In this document: in pieces, positions 35,513 to 42,540 of the stretch
Position numbering within the stretch: position 1 is the stretch's first letter
Layout: the number at the start of each line of letters is the position of its first letter
Virus record (IMG/VR): IMGVR_UViG_3300037119_006958
Location: 1-44,788 of that record
DNA: 44,788 nucleotides
Source of the DNA: a virus
Strand: one strand, 5' to 3'
Notes under the pieces: generated by a model
The model's database searches: none
The model's input: only the letters and a program-made list of their open reading frames with translations
Told to the model about the DNA's origin: nothing
Translations under genes and position numbers: made by a program

Positions 35513-36067
35513 GCGCGGTTTGCGCGTGACGCGCATGGTGCTGGTCGGGGAGACCGACCGGTTCCGCCGCTTGGCGACCTTGCGCTCACCGCTGGCCCGC
35601 GACTTCTGCTTGCGCCGGGCGCCCTCGCCGAGACGCTCGCTGCCCTTGGGCGGGGTCAGCAGGTACATGCCGGCCTCGATGTTGTCGTAGTCGTTGGTGT
35701 CGAGCGGGATCACGACCTTGGAGAGCATGGCCGGGCTGTTCTTGTAGCGGTACACCGTGCGCGACGTGCGCTCGAACAGGACCCACGTGTATTTGTGGGT
35801 GACCCACACGGCGTCGGCGTCGGTGCCGCGCTTGCACGCCTGCGCAGCAACGCAGTCGCCGCCGTCACCGCAGCGGGCGCGGGCGATGTCCTTGTCCTTC
35901 ACGTAGAGCGGGTAGGTCTCCTGCGCGTCCCGGACCGAGAGGTCGTTGGGGGTGAGGTACCGCTCCCCGCAGGCGTCCAGAAGGTTCTGGAGGATCGTCT
36001 GCGTGCGGCCCATGTGGACCGCGTTGCGAGGCTCGGGGGTGGGTTCGGGCTTGGGTTTGCGTGCCAT
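35510..36067 (-). CDS. Basic-tailed hypothetical protein (185 aa)
   Basis: MARKPKPEPTPEPRNAVHMG starts the protein; ATG at 36067 preferred over one 9 nt upstream because a TAGCGT hexamer lies 10 nt before it. Middle part: TQTILQNLLDACGERYLTPN, a Cys-containing block (ARCGDGGDCVAAQACKRGTD) and a strand-rich segment. The last ~40 residues are very basic (RRKQKSRASGERKVAKRRNR), suggesting nucleic-acid binding. The N-terminal and C-terminal basic tails around a compact core suggest a DNA-associated late protein. Function unknown. Confidence 0.55.
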   Translation of the reverse strand: MARKPKPEPTPEPRNAVHMGRTQTILQNLLDACGERYLTPNDLSVRDAQETYPLYVKDKDIARARCGDGGDCVAAQACKRGTDADAVWVTHKYTWVLFERTSRTVYRYKNSPAMLSKVVIPLDTNDYDNIEAGMYLLTPPKGSERLGEGARRKQKSRASGERKVAKRRNRSVSPTSTMRVTRKPR

Positions 36068-36106
36068 AGATTTCATAACGCTACCGGGCGCTCGAACATT
36101 CCCGAG

Positions 36107-36961
36107 CTACGAGGCAACGCGCTCGACCCAATCATCGAAGGGGTTGCTCGGCTTCACGTACTTCTCGGCGAGGAAGTCGGCGAGCGGGAGCCCCTCGTAT
36201 TTCTTGCAGAGGTAGTCGAAGCTCACCTTCATCAGGTCGCCGTAGCCGTTCTCGACCTCGTGCAGCATGACGATGCCGCGCCAGTACCCGTTCCCCTGCG
36301 GGCCGAGGTACGCCTCGTCGTGCAGGTACCCGGTGCCGCACACGAGCCCCATCTGCCGGCCGGCACCGGTGGTGCGCTCGGCGTAGTCGAAGACCTGCTG
36401 GTGGCCCATCACGAAGCTGTGGCCGAGGGTCTTGAGGCGGGTCGCGACGACGCCGCCGTAGGCCCGGCCCGTCATCGGGTTGTAGAAGTAGTGGGAGTAC
36501 GCGATGCCGTCGAGCACGAGCACGTCGAGGAACGGGTGAACGATCCAGTCGCGGGTGTCGAAGTCCTCGAACCCGAGCGCGCCCTCCAGCTTGGGGTCGC
36601 TCTCGATCGCGCGCATGATGCGGTTCTCGTGGTTGCCCATGAGGTAGTGCTTCTCGGGGAAGTACCCGTTGTCGGTCTTGCGCACCCGCTGGTTGTGCCA
36701 CGTGGTGCTCTGGTCGAGCGCGGTGAACCCCTTGTTGCCGGCCACGATGTCGTCCTTGTAGCGCCGGCCCTCGGCCTGGAGCTTGCCCTTGTCGTAGTGC
36801 GAGAGCGACGGCATGTCGTAGTGGTCGCCGATGTGGATGATCTTCTCGGGCCGCTTCTCCAGGGCGTACTGGCCGATCCACTTGAGGTGGTCGGTCGGCA
36901 CGCCGGGGCGCACCTGCGTGTCCGGGATGATGAGGTGCTTCACACCCTGGCCCAACGTCAC
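36107..36961 (-). CDS. Calcineurin-like metallophosphoesterase
   Basis: A 284-residue protein: motif I IIPDTQ near 10-15, motif II HIGDHYD near 43-49, motif III MGNHENR near 109-115 and GHQQ near 190-193 for the C-terminal His motif. Phage members hydrolyse phosphodiesters in nucleic acids or nucleotides; the substrate here is unknown. GTG overlaps the TGA of the Rz-like gene (GTGA), so it is coupled to the lysis genes rather than to replication. Confidence 0.85.
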   Translation of the reverse strand: MTLGQGVKHLIIPDTQVRPGVPTDHLKWIGQYALEKRPEKIIHIGDHYDMPSLSHYDKGKLQAEGRRYKDDIVAGNKGFTALDQSTTWHNQRVRKTDNGYFPEKHYLMGNHENRIMRAIESDPKLEGALGFEDFDTRDWIVHPFLDVLVLDGIAYSHYFYNPMTGRAYGGVVATRLKTLGHSFVMGHQQVFDYAERTTGAGRQMGLVCGTGYLHDEAYLGPQGNGYWRGIVMLHEVENGYGDLMKVSFDYLCKKYEGLPLADFLAEKYVKPSNPFDDWVERVAS

Positions 36962-37422
36962 GAGCCCGTGAGGTCTTCCCGAACCTGGCGCTCGACCTGC
37001 TTGCAGTCGGGCACGGGGTTCTCCTTCTCGTAGTCGATCGCGGCCTGCTCAACGATGCTCGGGCCCTCGTCCTCGGGGGCCTGGTTCAGCCGCTCCTCCA
37101 GGGCCCGCAGGTACTCGGCGGTCCTCGGGTCGGTGAGCTGCACGTACTCGGGGAAGCTCGTCAGGTCGATGCCCCGCTGCGCGCTCGACGCCACCGCGAT
37201 CTTGCGGAGGGTGGCCGGGAAGACCGTGCGGAATTCCGCCTGGCCGCGGCACTCGGCGACGCGCGACTCGACCCGCTCCTCCACGAGGGCGGTCACGACG
37301 GCGGCGTTCTTCTCGGCCACGGTGTTCGTCCGGTCGACCGAGACCCCGACCGTGGCGAGGAACACGAGCACGGCGAACACGATGCTGATGGTCGTGCGCC
37401 AGCGGTACCAGAAGGTGGTCAC
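36958..37422 (-). CDS. Membrane-anchored extracytoplasmic protein (Rz-like layout, 154 aa)
   Basis: GTG at 37422 overlaps the previous TGA. An N-terminal basic start and one membrane helix (VTTFWYRWRTTISIVFAVLV and on) lead into a helical exported domain (VVTALVEERVESRVAECRGQ) with two Cys, ending in a charged tail. In phages, type II membrane proteins downstream of the endolysin are often spanin- or accessory lysis factors; in hosts without an outer membrane (or with a mycolate layer) the role would differ. Assigned by layout only. Confidence 0.5.
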   Translation of the reverse strand: MTTFWYRWRTTISIVFAVLVFLATVGVSVDRTNTVAEKNAAVVTALVEERVESRVAECRGQAEFRTVFPATLRKIAVASSAQRGIDLTSFPEYVQLTDPRTAEYLRALEERLNQAPEDEGPSIVEQAAIDYEKENPVPDCKQVERQVREDLTGS

Positions 37423-37547
37423 AGCTCCCACACCCCGGCCCAAATGAGCATGACGCGGACGAACAGGACCGTCACGCAGAACGCGATCCAGACGATGGTC
37501 GCCTTCCACTTCCAGGTGAACGCAGCGCGCTCAGCCGCCGTGCTCAC
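37419..37547 (-). CDS. Small membrane protein in the lysis cluster (42 aa)
   Basis: GTG at 37547 overlaps the previous TGA and its own TGA overlaps the next GTG. VSTAAERAAFTWKWKATIVW then IAFCVTVLFVRVMLIWAGVW EL: one membrane helix. Chained between two membrane proteins, it may be a holin partner. Too short for family assignment. Confidence 0.5.
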   Translation of the reverse strand: MSTAAERAAFTWKWKATIVWIAFCVTVLFVRVMLIWAGVWEL

Positions 37548-37762
37548 GAGTCGTCCGAGTCGTCCGAGGACGTGCGCTGGCGCTTCTCGTCCACCCGGAG
37601 CCATACCGGTAGGCCAAGCAAGCCTGCTGCCACAAGCATCAGTGTATGACGTTCGGCACCCCGCTGGAGGAATGTCTCGTTGAGCAGGATCACGGTGCCC
37701 AAGGCACCCAGGAAGGTGTCGCGGGTCAACCGCTGCGCCCAGCGGGAGCGTTGAGGGGCCAC
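37544..37762 (-). CDS. Two-helix holin candidate (72 aa)
   Basis: GTG at 37762, 3 nt after the endolysin stop region. VAPQRSRWAQRLTRDTFLGA then two hydrophobic segments (FLGALGTVILLNETF and TLMLVAAGLLGLPVWL) and a charged C-terminal tail (KRQRTSSDDSDDS). The position directly behind the endolysin, two membrane helices and a charged tail are the classic holin layout. Best holin candidate of the three in this block. Confidence 0.6.
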   Translation of the reverse strand: MAPQRSRWAQRLTRDTFLGALGTVILLNETFLQRGAERHTLMLVAAGLLGLPVWLRVDEKRQRTSSDDSDDS

Positions 37763-37765
37763 TCA

Positions 37766-38515
37766 TCAGACCGACTTGTTCGGGCGGTCCGACACGATGG
37801 CAGGGTCGAACCCCTTGCCGAGCGTGTTGATCGCCCGGTTGGTCGCGTTCGTGATGTCGGCGTTGAGCTTCACGCCGAGGGCCTCGATGGCGGCGAGGGT
37901 GGCCTTGTGGTCGTCGGCCTGAATCTTCTCGACTCCGGCGATGATCTTGAGGCTGTCGGCATCGGTGAAGGGCACGCCGTCATTGTAGTCACCGGAGAGA
38001 GCCGGCAGCACCACTCGCTGTAGCTGCTCGATCCGGCGCCGGCCGGGGCACGCCTTGGCGACGGGCGTCCAGTAGCCGGGCGTGCCGAACTGGATGTGCC
38101 AGCCGAAGCCGGCGCCGTCCCACGTGGGGGTCAGCCGGTTCGGGATGCCCCACTCCTTGTGGGCCCAGGCGCAGAGCCGGGTGATGGCCGCGACCTGATC
38201 GGCGGACCAGGGGTCGTCGTCCCAGGCGCCGCGCCGCACGTACTCGATGTGGTTCTCGGTCTCGACGGAGAAGGCGAAGGGATTGGCCTTGTAGTTGGCG
38301 TCCATCCGTCGGTTCATGTCGCCGTACTGCTCGACGGTGCCGTCGGTGCCGATCCAGAAGGTGGACTCCAGCGAGGAGGACCGGCCGAAGAACCCACGCA
38401 GCGAGCCCACGCCGGCCTGCGAGTGCAGGATGCCGATGCGGGGGACGATGGTCGGCTGGCTCTGGTTCTCGGGGAGCGGGAGCCACACGGCGTCGGGGTA
38501 GCGGGTCTCGGGCAC
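37766..38515 (-). CDS. N-acetylmuramoyl-L-alanine amidase endolysin
   Basis: A 249-residue protein with an Amidase_2-type catalytic domain: GILHSQAG with zinc ligand His31, SVETEN with Glu86, GFGWHIQFG with His140, and KACPGRRRI with Cys156 as third ligand. A ~90-residue helical C-terminal tail (VEKIQADDHKATLAAIEALG) may bind or multimerise at the wall. It cuts the amide bond between muramic acid and the stem peptide. The GTG start has TAGCCT 6 nt upstream whose TAG is the stop of the primase gene, so lysis has its own late promoter against an early operon. Confidence 0.88.
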   Translation of the reverse strand: MPETRYPDAVWLPLPENQSQPTIVPRIGILHSQAGVGSLRGFFGRSSSLESTFWIGTDGTVEQYGDMNRRMDANYKANPFAFSVETENHIEYVRRGAWDDDPWSADQVAAITRLCAWAHKEWGIPNRLTPTWDGAGFGWHIQFGTPGYWTPVAKACPGRRRIEQLQRVVLPALSGDYNDGVPFTDADSLKIIAGVEKIQADDHKATLAAIEALGVKLNADITNATNRAINTLGKGFDPAIVSDRPNKSV

Positions 38516-38521
38516 GGGCCC

Positions 38522-38527
38522 AGGCTA
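38522..38527 (-). promoter_or_regulatory. Stop-embedded -10 hexamer TAGCCT of the endolysin gene
   Basis: The minus-strand TAG stop of the primase gene begins TAGCCT; 6 nt (GGGCCC) to the GTG at 38515. Confidence 0.6.
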
Positions 38528-39481
38528 CCTCGTGAGCAGGTAGGAAAGCTCGGCGAGCGGGAGCATGGCGAGGTCGGTCTTCTCGGGCACGTCGAGGATG
38601 CGGACGCTCGCGCCGTAGCTGGCGAGCGCCTCGGCCCAGCGGAGCGCGCCGGCGCGGCCGGCCTCGTCTCCGTCGAAGGCAATGCGGACGTCGCGGCCCG
38701 CGAGGGTCACGGCCTGGAGCGGGTGGGACCCGACCCCCGTCGGCACCCCGAGCGGGGTGTAGTCGGACCAGAGGAGCGCCTGGTTCGCGGCCCACGTGTC
38801 GGTCTCGCCCTCGCAGAGGACGACGGTGCGGTCGGTGTGGCAGTCCCACCATTCGCCGTAGAGCACGCCCGAGAACTGGCCCTTGCCCGGAGGCGAGAGC
38901 GCTTTCGTGAGCGCGGTCCGGTGCTTGTAGCTCACGAGGTCGCCGTCCCGGTTGAAGTACGGGATGATGATTTCATCGAGGCGTGAGCCGACCGACCAGC
39001 GCCCCACGAGGTCGCCGGCGGTCAGCTCGCGCAGCGCGCCCTCGGCGTGCTTGTGGGCGAGGAACCGGTCGATGGCCTTGCGGTCGTTGAGCGAGGACTG
39101 CGCGACGAGCGCGCGCGCCGCCGTGCTGTCGAACGTGCGCGCGACCCCCTCGGTGGGGCCGGTCCAGTCGGACGCCTCCAGCTCATCGAGGAGCACGAGC
39201 GCGTAGCGCCGCACGTCGGAGAACGAGGGGGACGCCTCGGGCCAGGCGAGCCGGCCGATCAGGTCGAAGACGTCGCCCCGTGCGCCGCACGGGAAGCACC
39301 CCCACCGTTCGAGCCGCTCGCCGTAGACGTCGAGAGATGGCTCACGGTCGGGGTGGAAGGGGCAGACAGCGGCCCACCTGCCATCGCCCCCGTCCTCGAC
39401 CGGTATGCGGTACCGGTCGAGCACGTAGACGATGGGCAGGCGGGCCTTGATGCCGCCGGCGTCGAGCGCCCGCAGGTCCAC
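38525..39481 (-). CDS. DnaG-type primase (CHC2 zinc finger and TOPRIM)
   Basis: A 318-residue protein, GTG at 39481 five nt after the previous stop. VDLRALDAGGIKARLPIVYV leads to a CHC2 zinc finger (Cys40, His43 in CPFHPDREPSL; Cys62, Cys65 in GCFPCG). The TOPRIM region has VVLCEGETDTWAA and IAFDGDEAGRAG. It lacks a helicase part; the D5-type helicase at 5102 may partner it. A much longer open frame upstream overlaps the DUF669-like gene and is rejected. It makes RNA primers for DNA replication. Confidence 0.88.
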   Translation of the reverse strand: MDLRALDAGGIKARLPIVYVLDRYRIPVEDGGDGRWAAVCPFHPDREPSLDVYGERLERWGCFPCGARGDVFDLIGRLAWPEASPSFSDVRRYALVLLDELEASDWTGPTEGVARTFDSTAARALVAQSSLNDRKAIDRFLAHKHAEGALRELTAGDLVGRWSVGSRLDEIIIPYFNRDGDLVSYKHRTALTKALSPPGKGQFSGVLYGEWWDCHTDRTVVLCEGETDTWAANQALLWSDYTPLGVPTGVGSHPLQAVTLAGRDVRIAFDGDEAGRAGALRWAEALASYGASVRILDVPEKTDLAMLPLAELSYLLTR

Positions 39482-39486
39482 GAGCC

Positions 39487-40089
39487 CTAGAAGGGCTCGG
39501 GGACACCGGTCGACGGGTCGACCGGGACTGCGGGTGCCGGCGCCGCCGGTGCGGGCACCGGAGCAGCCGCCGGTGCAGGCGCCGGAACCGGCGGGGCCGG
39601 CGCAGGGACGGGAACCTGCGGGGCCGGCGCCGGAGCGGGGGCGGGAGCCGCCGCGACCGGCGCGCCGGTCGAGAGGCTGATGTTCTTGAGGTTGACGAAG
39701 GGCTTGCCGCCCTCCTTCTTCGCCGCCGTCAGGGTGACGTCGGCCTGGAACGCGCGACCGACGAGCTGCTCGGCGACCTGCTCCAGCGTGACCGCCGGGT
39801 CCGAGTAGTAGGTCTCGGGGATGCCGAGGCTGTCGAACATGCGGAACAGGAACCCCGTGCCGGCGGGGTTGCCGACGCCGAAGTTCTGGTTGACCCAGCC
39901 GGTGGTGCCGGCCTCGGGGCCCGCGGTGATGCGGAGCATCAGCCCGAGGGTGGTGGTCTGCTTCCCCTGGTTGTCGCGCAGGTTCCACTTCTCGATGACG
40001 AGGGCGTGGTTGCCCTCCGGGAGCGAGCCGAAGCTCTGTCCCGATTCCTTGGCCTGCTTGAGCAGGTCCGCCATGCTTGTGCTGGTCAT
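39487..40089 (-). CDS. DUF669-like single-strand DNA-associated protein
   Basis: A 200-residue protein, ATG overlapping the stop of the ATPase gene, with AGGAGG 10 nt upstream. MTSTSMADLLKQAKESGQSF, then a beta-rich domain (GNHALVIEKWNLRDNQGKQT, MLRITAGPEAGTTGWVNQNF) of the type found in phage single-strand-binding or DUF669 proteins that neighbour Sak4-like recombinases. The last ~65 residues are an Ala/Pro repeat (APAPAPAPQVPVPAPAP). It probably coats or escorts single-stranded DNA; the assignment is by layout and neighbourhood. Confidence 0.6.
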   Translation of the reverse strand: MTSTSMADLLKQAKESGQSFGSLPEGNHALVIEKWNLRDNQGKQTTTLGLMLRITAGPEAGTTGWVNQNFGVGNPAGTGFLFRMFDSLGIPETYYSDPAVTLEQVAEQLVGRAFQADVTLTAAKKEGGKPFVNLKNISLSTGAPVAAAPAPAPAPAPQVPVPAPAPPVPAPAPAAAPVPAPAAPAPAVPVDPSTGVPEPF

Positions 40090-40838
40090 ACGGTTGCGGC
40101 CTCCTGGCTGCTGTTGATGACGGACAGGATGTCCGTCAGGGATGGGTTGGTGATGCGCCCCGAGGGCCAGTGTTCCGACACCTCGTGGATGTTGGACTTG
40201 GCGACGTACGGGGTGCCCGCTGCGTCGATCACCATGTCGCGGTAGCGCGCCTGGCTCGACGGTTCGATCTGACGGGAGAGGTAGCCCACGATGTCGAATC
40301 GGTAGGGGAGTTTCTTCCCGAGCTGGCCTCTCACGTACGGCTGCAACACGCCGTCCTTGTTCTCTGTTCCCGCGCCGACGTAAATCACGTCGATGGGGTT
40401 GGTCGCGTGCCGGCGCCAGTCCTTCATGGCGAGGATGTAGTCGTTCATCCGGTCGTAGATGACGCCCCAATCCTGGAGGTCAGCCTGGCCGGTGCCGCGC
40501 ACATCCTCGACCAGGCGGTCCTGGCCGTCGGTGATGGAGTCGAGCCCCACCGCCTTGAAGTAGTGCTGGCCGCTGTCGATCCAGAGCTTGGCGTTGGTGA
40601 GGTCGCGCATCGACTGCACGTCCACGACGACGGTCGTGTCGGTGGTGATGGCGTTGGCCTCGACATCGGGCGGCGGCTCGGCCGGGTTCCACCAGACCTT
40701 GTGGCCGGGGCAATGCTCGGCGCGGCCCTCGGCGTCGAGGTGGAGCCTCGGGCCGGGGGCGCTGTAGAACAGCCACGATTTGCCTGCGCCGGCGGGGCCG
40801 TGGCAGAGGATCGTGAGCCTGCGGGTGGAGTCGGTCAT
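40086..40838 (-). CDS. Sak4-like RecA-fold ATPase
   Basis: A 250-residue protein: Walker A GPAGAGKSW at 14-22, a Walker B-like strand ending VGLDSITD near 105, and a C-terminal region with DVIYVGAGTENKDG. Size and order match the Sak4/AAA_24-type single-strand annealing or recombination ATPases of phages. ATG at 40838 overlaps the nuclease stop (ATGA). It lies between a Cas4/RecB-like nuclease and the DUF669-like protein, a common recombination trio. Confidence 0.78.
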   Translation of the reverse strand: MTDSTRRLTILCHGPAGAGKSWLFYSAPGPRLHLDAEGRAEHCPGHKVWWNPAEPPPDVEANAITTDTTVVVDVQSMRDLTNAKLWIDSGQHYFKAVGLDSITDGQDRLVEDVRGTGQADLQDWGVIYDRMNDYILAMKDWRRHATNPIDVIYVGAGTENKDGVLQPYVRGQLGKKLPYRFDIVGYLSRQIEPSSQARYRDMVIDAAGTPYVAKSNIHEVSEHWPSGRITNPSLTDILSVINSSQEAATV

Positions 40839-41740
40839 GGGGTAGTGGGGTCCTCTCGGGTCGTGAACCATACCGCCTTGGCAGCCTGCCAGTCATCACC
40901 CTGATCCATCATCGGACACAGGTGGATGAAATCGCAGTCCCAAGAGCAATCTCGGTTCGGGGTTGGGTAGAGCCAGTCATGGTGAGCGTCGGGGTCAGCC
41001 TCGACCGCCTGCACCGAGGCCACCATGCGGCTGATCGTGCCGTACAGGTGGCGCTCGTGGAGGGCCCGCTGATCCTCCGAATATGTTACCTCGTGTCGGG
41101 CGTAGAACGGCGGCTTGGCCTTGGCCGTGCGCTGGACTTTCTTGAGCTGCGTGTGGCGGAAGGTGTGGACCTTCTCGCCGAGCACGTGGTCGAGCACCCA
41201 CCCGTAGGTGAGCTTCTGGTCATCGAAGGCCAGGGTCGCCGGCGGGTCGAGCGACGCGACGGTCTTCCAGTCGTCCACGGTGATGAGCCCGGACACCCGG
41301 TTGCGCACGATCAGGTCGGGACCGGCGGTGATCCACACCTCGTCGCCGTGGAAGGTGCCGGCGAGGCGCTTGTACCGCTCCTCGACGTGCAGCACCTCCT
41401 CCTGCGCGTCGGCGCCGGTCTCGTCGCGCCACTCCTCGAAGCCCTCGACCATGCGGTCGACCAGGAAGTAGACCTTCTCCCACTCGGGGGACAAGACACC
41501 CTCGCCCTCGTGCCGGCGCTTCTCGTCGGCCAACGTGGCGCGCCAGTCTTCGCCCCGATAGATCGAGGCGACACCGAGGTGTGCGAGGGTGCCCACGTCC
41601 CGTTGGCCGGTGAGTGGCTTCTCCGGGTCACGCTCGGGCTCGACACCATCGCCGGTGCCGGTCCCGTAGCTGAGCCAGAAGGAGCGCGGGCATCGCTTGA
41701 ATTTCTTGACGGCGGACATGCGCCAGGTGCGGACGGTCAC
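40835..41740 (-). CDS. Cas4/RecB-like Fe-S exonuclease
   Basis: A 301-residue PD-(D/E)XK nuclease: motif with Asp142 (TAGPDLIVR), Asp157 and Lys159 (ITVDDWKT), and Gln175 (FDDQKLTYGW). Cys17 (FKRCPRSF) and Cys265, Cys269 and Cys275 (CSWDCDFIHLC) give the four-Cys iron-sulfur cluster set of Cas4/AddB-type enzymes. It is expected to resect DNA ends for the Sak4-like recombinase. GTG at 41740 overlaps the previous TGA (GTGA). No CRISPR genes are nearby, so it is a phage recombination enzyme. Confidence 0.85.
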   Translation of the reverse strand: MTVRTWRMSAVKKFKRCPRSFWLSYGTGTGDGVEPERDPEKPLTGQRDVGTLAHLGVASIYRGEDWRATLADEKRRHEGEGVLSPEWEKVYFLVDRMVEGFEEWRDETGADAQEEVLHVEERYKRLAGTFHGDEVWITAGPDLIVRNRVSGLITVDDWKTVASLDPPATLAFDDQKLTYGWVLDHVLGEKVHTFRHTQLKKVQRTAKAKPPFYARHEVTYSEDQRALHERHLYGTISRMVASVQAVEADPDAHHDWLYPTPNRDCSWDCDFIHLCPMMDQGDDWQAAKAVWFTTREDPTTP

Positions 41741-41937
41741 AGGTGTGCCACCGCCTTGAGCGCGCCGGCCGCACCGAGCAGCTCGTGCGCGAGCGCGATC
41801 GCCTCGTCGGCGGTGAGATACGGCCCGCCCATGTCCCAATCGTCGTGGCTGATGCCGGCGATGGTGAGCAGGCGCTCCCTCGTGCCGTCGTCGTGCGGGC
41901 GGTAGGCGTCGGAGACCTCGACGGTGTACGTCGCCAT
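41737..41937 (-). CDS. Hypothetical protein (66 aa)
   Basis: MATYTVEVSDAYRPHDDGTR, then ERLLTIAGISHDDWDMGGPY and a helix (LTADEAIALAHELLGAAGAL). ATG at 41937 overlaps the upstream stop (TGATG); a GTG one codon earlier is possible. Small alpha/beta protein without motif, chained into the recombination operon. Confidence 0.55.
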   Translation of the reverse strand: MATYTVEVSDAYRPHDDGTRERLLTIAGISHDDWDMGGPYLTADEAIALAHELLGAAGALKAVAHL

Positions 41938-42122
41938 CACTGGAACTGCCCGAGGTCGAGCACGTACTCGCCCGCGCCGCTGTCCCAGCGGAGGTCGACC
42001 TCGACCGGGAACCGGTCGACCTCGACCGCGATCGACTTCACGGTGAGGTCTCCCTCCTCGTGGTTGGCGACGTGGTTGGCGAGGTTGTGCAGCGCGTCGA
42101 GCTGCGAGGTGGTGAGCTTCAC
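41937..42122 (-). CDS. Hypothetical protein (61 aa)
   Basis: GTG at 42122 overlaps the previous TGA (GTGA). VKLTTSQLDALHNLANHVAN then a strand-rich acidic part (VEVDRFPVEVDLRWDSGAGE). The N-terminal helix plus beta hairpin recalls small phage accessory proteins. No family recognised. Coupling on both sides supports it. Confidence 0.55.
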   Translation of the reverse strand: MKLTTSQLDALHNLANHVANHEEGDLTVKSIAVEVDRFPVEVDLRWDSGAGEYVLDLGQFQ

Positions 42123-42265
42123 TTCCGGCCCTTTCGTTGGCGGTACTCGGCGATGTATTTGTTCCACGCCACCTTGCAGCGGCGGCACGCCTTCTCGCCG
42201 CGCCGCTGGTGCGCTCGGTAACCCGCGGCCGGGGTCTCCGGCTTGAACAGGGGGCACTCGCTCAC
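42119..42265 (-). CDS. Small basic zinc-knuckle protein (48 aa)
   Basis: GTG at 42265 overlaps the previous TGA. VSECPLFKPETPAAGYRAHQ then RRGEKACRRCKVAWNKYIAE: Cys4 and the pair Cys27, Cys30 with His19 could hold one zinc. The tail (YRQRKGRK) is basic. It resembles small host-type proteins with a conserved CxxC...WN.Y pattern seen in actinophages. Likely nucleic-acid binding; function unknown. Confidence 0.55.
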   Translation of the reverse strand: MSECPLFKPETPAAGYRAHQRRGEKACRRCKVAWNKYIAEYRQRKGRK

Positions 42266-42540
42266 GGCCGGTACCGCTCGGGCAGGTGGCGCGCAGCGAG
42301 CGCGCGGCGCGGGCCCTTCATCGCGCCGACGGCGCGGCTCACGCCCACCATGTAGCGGTGGGGGAGCGGCTGCTTGGCGTCGCCCCGGCTGAACGCCACG
42401 CCCCGGATACGGTCGTGGAAGAACACGTAGTCCTTGGGCTTGAGCACGAACAGCAGGGCGTCGTCGGTGATCGGCGCACCCTCCGGGTACTTGGGCGGGG
42501 TCGGAACGGATGATTGCTGCACGTTGGTATTGAACAGCAT
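42262..42540 (-). CDS. Hypothetical protein (92 aa)
   Basis: ATG at 42540 overlaps the helicase stop (TGATG). MLFNTNVQQSSVPTPPKYPE, then ALLFVLKPKDYVFFHDRIRG and a basic C-terminus (MKGPRRALAARHLPERYRP). Strand-rich core, no motif. Coupled between the helicase and the zinc-knuckle protein. Confidence 0.55.
   Translation of the reverse strand: MLFNTNVQQSSVPTPPKYPEGAPITDDALLFVLKPKDYVFFHDRIRGVAFSRGDAKQPLPHRYMVGVSRAVGAMKGPRRALAARHLPERYRP

Noticed and set aside
39482-39988. Long upstream extension of the primase frame
   Set aside because: It overlaps the DUF669-like gene completely and reads as Arg/Gly/Ala-rich shadow; GTG at 39481 fits the operon spacing and the primase N-terminus.
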